NCBI GenBank assembly: GCA_023313575.1
Contig: JAJTTP010000019.1
Span: 744,001-808,000, forward strand
Source: Eutypella sp. D-1
Taxonomy: Eukaryota > Ascomycota > Sordariomycetes > Xylariales > Diatrypaceae
Length of the DNA: 64,000 nt
Direction of reading: 5' to 3'
Positions 62,482 through 64,000 of the stretch are shown here, in pieces (position 1 is the first letter of the stretch; each line of letters begins with the position of its first letter). The translations under genes were made by a program, and so were the position numbers. The notes beneath the pieces are model-generated. The model was given only the letters and a program-made list of their open reading frames with translations. It searched no databases and was not told where the DNA came from.

Positions 62482-63059
62482 AATGTAGTGACTACGGGGT
62501 AAGGGGCTTTGCTATTACTAGACTCATTAGCTACTGGCGGAGGATTTAGTGCAGAGCGAGAGGTATTGAATTCTGCCCCTTGCCCAATCCCCCCAAAGGC
62601 GCAGGCTCCTAAGTTATAGTTATAAGGAAGTCTAGTCCGCAGATAACTAGAGGTGAATGACGCTGCTAACGCTCCTGGCCTATCATCACGTGACAGTTAT
62701 GAACCTTGTTCAGAGATTGCGCGATACCTAACAGGATAAATATCATTACCATAGAAGAGCTAATGTCGGTGCGATGCTCAGAATTATGTGATGAAGCCAT
62801 TCCCAGCATATCCTGAGGTGAATTCTCCTTTTCGATGATTACGTACTAATGTAGCCCCTCTTGAGAAAAGTGGATCGGCCAGTCTAGTGGGGGCGTAGCG
62901 TTAGATTGGCTGCGAAGGGAGGGGAGGGAGCGAAACCCAAGCACGACATCATTAACATTTATAATATGCCACGCAGCCTCTCCTCAGCCAGGGATAACCT
63001 TAAAATCCATATTATTCAAACCAGCACCCGCATTCACATGACAAAAAAGCTTGGGAGCG
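62482..63059. other. Intergenic, promoter region of the TPR gene
   Basis: Normal composition; includes CACGTGAC near 62687. No gene seen. Confidence 0.5.
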
Positions 63060-64000
63060 ATGGCGGCCGCTGACACTGAGCAGGTGAGCACGAGCGCACC
63101 GTACTACGACCTCGGCGGGTACCGGCGCCCCGTAGGCACGCGGAACGAGGAGGCCCGAATTTGGTGCGACCGGGGCCTGATATGGAGTTACGCGTTCAAC
63201 CACGCGGAAAGTGAGCGGTGTTTCCGGCGCGCGCTCGCTTTCGACCCAGCCTGTGCCTTCGCGTACTGGGGCGTCGCTTACGCCCTCGGGCCCAATTATA
63301 ATGTCCCGTGGGACTCAATGGACAAGGTGGCGGAGACGGCGCGACGGGGTCGGCAGGCCCTCAAAGATGCCAAGGCGGCTTTGGACCGACCGGATGCGCC
63401 CGCGCTGTCAGACGAGGAGACCCTCGTCAAAGCCCTCGTTGAGGCCCTCGAGCACCGCTTCCCGGCGTCGGATGCGGACACGAGCGAGGATAAGACTACC
63501 TGGAATGGGAGGTACGCAGATGCCATGGGCAAGGTCTATAGGAAATTTCCCGACGATCTCGACGTCGCGGCGCTGTACGCCGACGCGCTCATGAACCTGA
63601 CACCCTGGAAGCTGTGGGACATAGCCTCGGGGGAGCCGGCGTCGGATGCCCGTACGCTGGAAGCCAAGGACGTACTCGACGCCGCGCTGGCGCGGGACGG
63701 TGACACAAAACATCCGGGCCTACTGCACCTCTACATACACCTCATGGAAATGTCGCCGACGCCCGAAGCCGCGTTGCCCGCGGCAGATGCACTTCGTAGT
63801 CTTGTTCCGGACTCTGGGCGTAAGTACCCCAATACAATATTATTCTAGAGTATAGTTGGGTGGTAGAGGACTCAAGGCCCTTTAAGCCTTCAGCCCTTAA
63901 CCACTTGCAAACCTTATTAAAGGTATAAATAGATGTTTGACTGACTCACTGGACAGACCTCAACCACATGCCCAGCCACATCGACGTGTTAGTGGGTGAC
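63060..64000 (+). CDS. TPR-repeat protein, partial at window end
   Basis: Start ATG at 63060 (MAAADTEQVSTSAPYYDLGG). Exon 1 is 63060-63819, intron 63820-63956 (137 nt, GTAAGT donor), and exon 2 runs off the window. The protein reads WCDRGLIWSYAFNHAESERC, RALAFDPACAFAYWGVAYAL, ADALMNLTPWKLWD and HPGLLHLYIHLMEMSPTPEA. Across the intron DSGHLNHMPSHIDVLVGD is restored, matching the usual HMPSHID block of this fungal and bacterial family of TPR proteins. The helical repeats suggest a protein-binding scaffold; no enzyme function is known to me. GC content is higher than in neighbouring genes. No lesion is seen in the part present. Confidence 0.85.

Noticed and set aside
1..64000. CRISPR arrays, operons or other bacterial features
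   Set aside because: None seen; the intron-bearing genes and RIP show eukaryotic nuclear DNA.

Overview
The window looks like a filamentous ascomycete (Pezizomycotina) nuclear chromosome. The genes carry short spliceosomal introns of about 50-90 nt with GT..AG ends and CTAAC-type branch sites. The protein families are typical of these fungi: Zn2Cys6 regulators, a PTH11-like receptor, a STAND NACHT-ankyrin protein and a PCMH-type FAD oxidase. Long retrotransposon blocks are reduced to AT-rich sequence with CpA/TpG lost but CpG kept, the signature of repeat-induced point mutation (RIP). I cannot name the species. All gene models were spliced by eye; no search was run.

Layout. 420-2802 (-) is a Zn2Cys6 regulator. 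2.8-13.9 kb is a gene-poor stretch of normal base composition. 13.9-16.6 kb (-) is a second, seven-exon Zn2Cys6 regulator. 17.4-19.5 kb holds a doubtful small gene and a damaged small secreted-protein gene. 20.1-21.9 kb (-) is a UDP-glycosyltransferase. 23.6-25.1 kb (+) is a PTH11-like seven-helix protein. 25.5-55.2 kb is a retrotransposon-rich block with three copies of one Ty1/copia family (25782-38624, 39263-45243, 49392-55201). The first copy contains a Ty3/gypsy element with a further solo LTR inside it. Between the copies lie pieces of host genes: a phosphotransferase (APH-like) gene cut by the first copy, and a NACHT-ankyrin gene cut and rearranged. 57.0-58.6 kb (+) is an intact FAD oxidase. 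58.7-62.5 kb is a graveyard of small insertions: an ankyrin-tail relic with a solo LTR, and a DUF6536-type membrane-protein pseudogene with two solo LTRs. 63.06 kb to the end (+) is the start of a TPR-type gene.

The strongest result is structural. The 5' part of the NACHT-ankyrin gene (minus strand, 45244-48791) and its 3' part (plus strand, 55207-55740) face opposite ways. Each abuts a copia LTR, and the flanking 5-bp sites match only if the segment between two inverted copia copies is turned back (ATAGT with ACTAT; GGAAC with AGAAC). This is the footprint of an inversion by recombination between inverted retrotransposons. Turned back, the two gene halves meet in frame with one copy of the target site.

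The surviving genes do not form an obvious pathway. Two regulators, a glycosyltransferase, a receptor-like protein and an oxidase would suit an accessory or secondary-metabolism neighbourhood, but that is inference.
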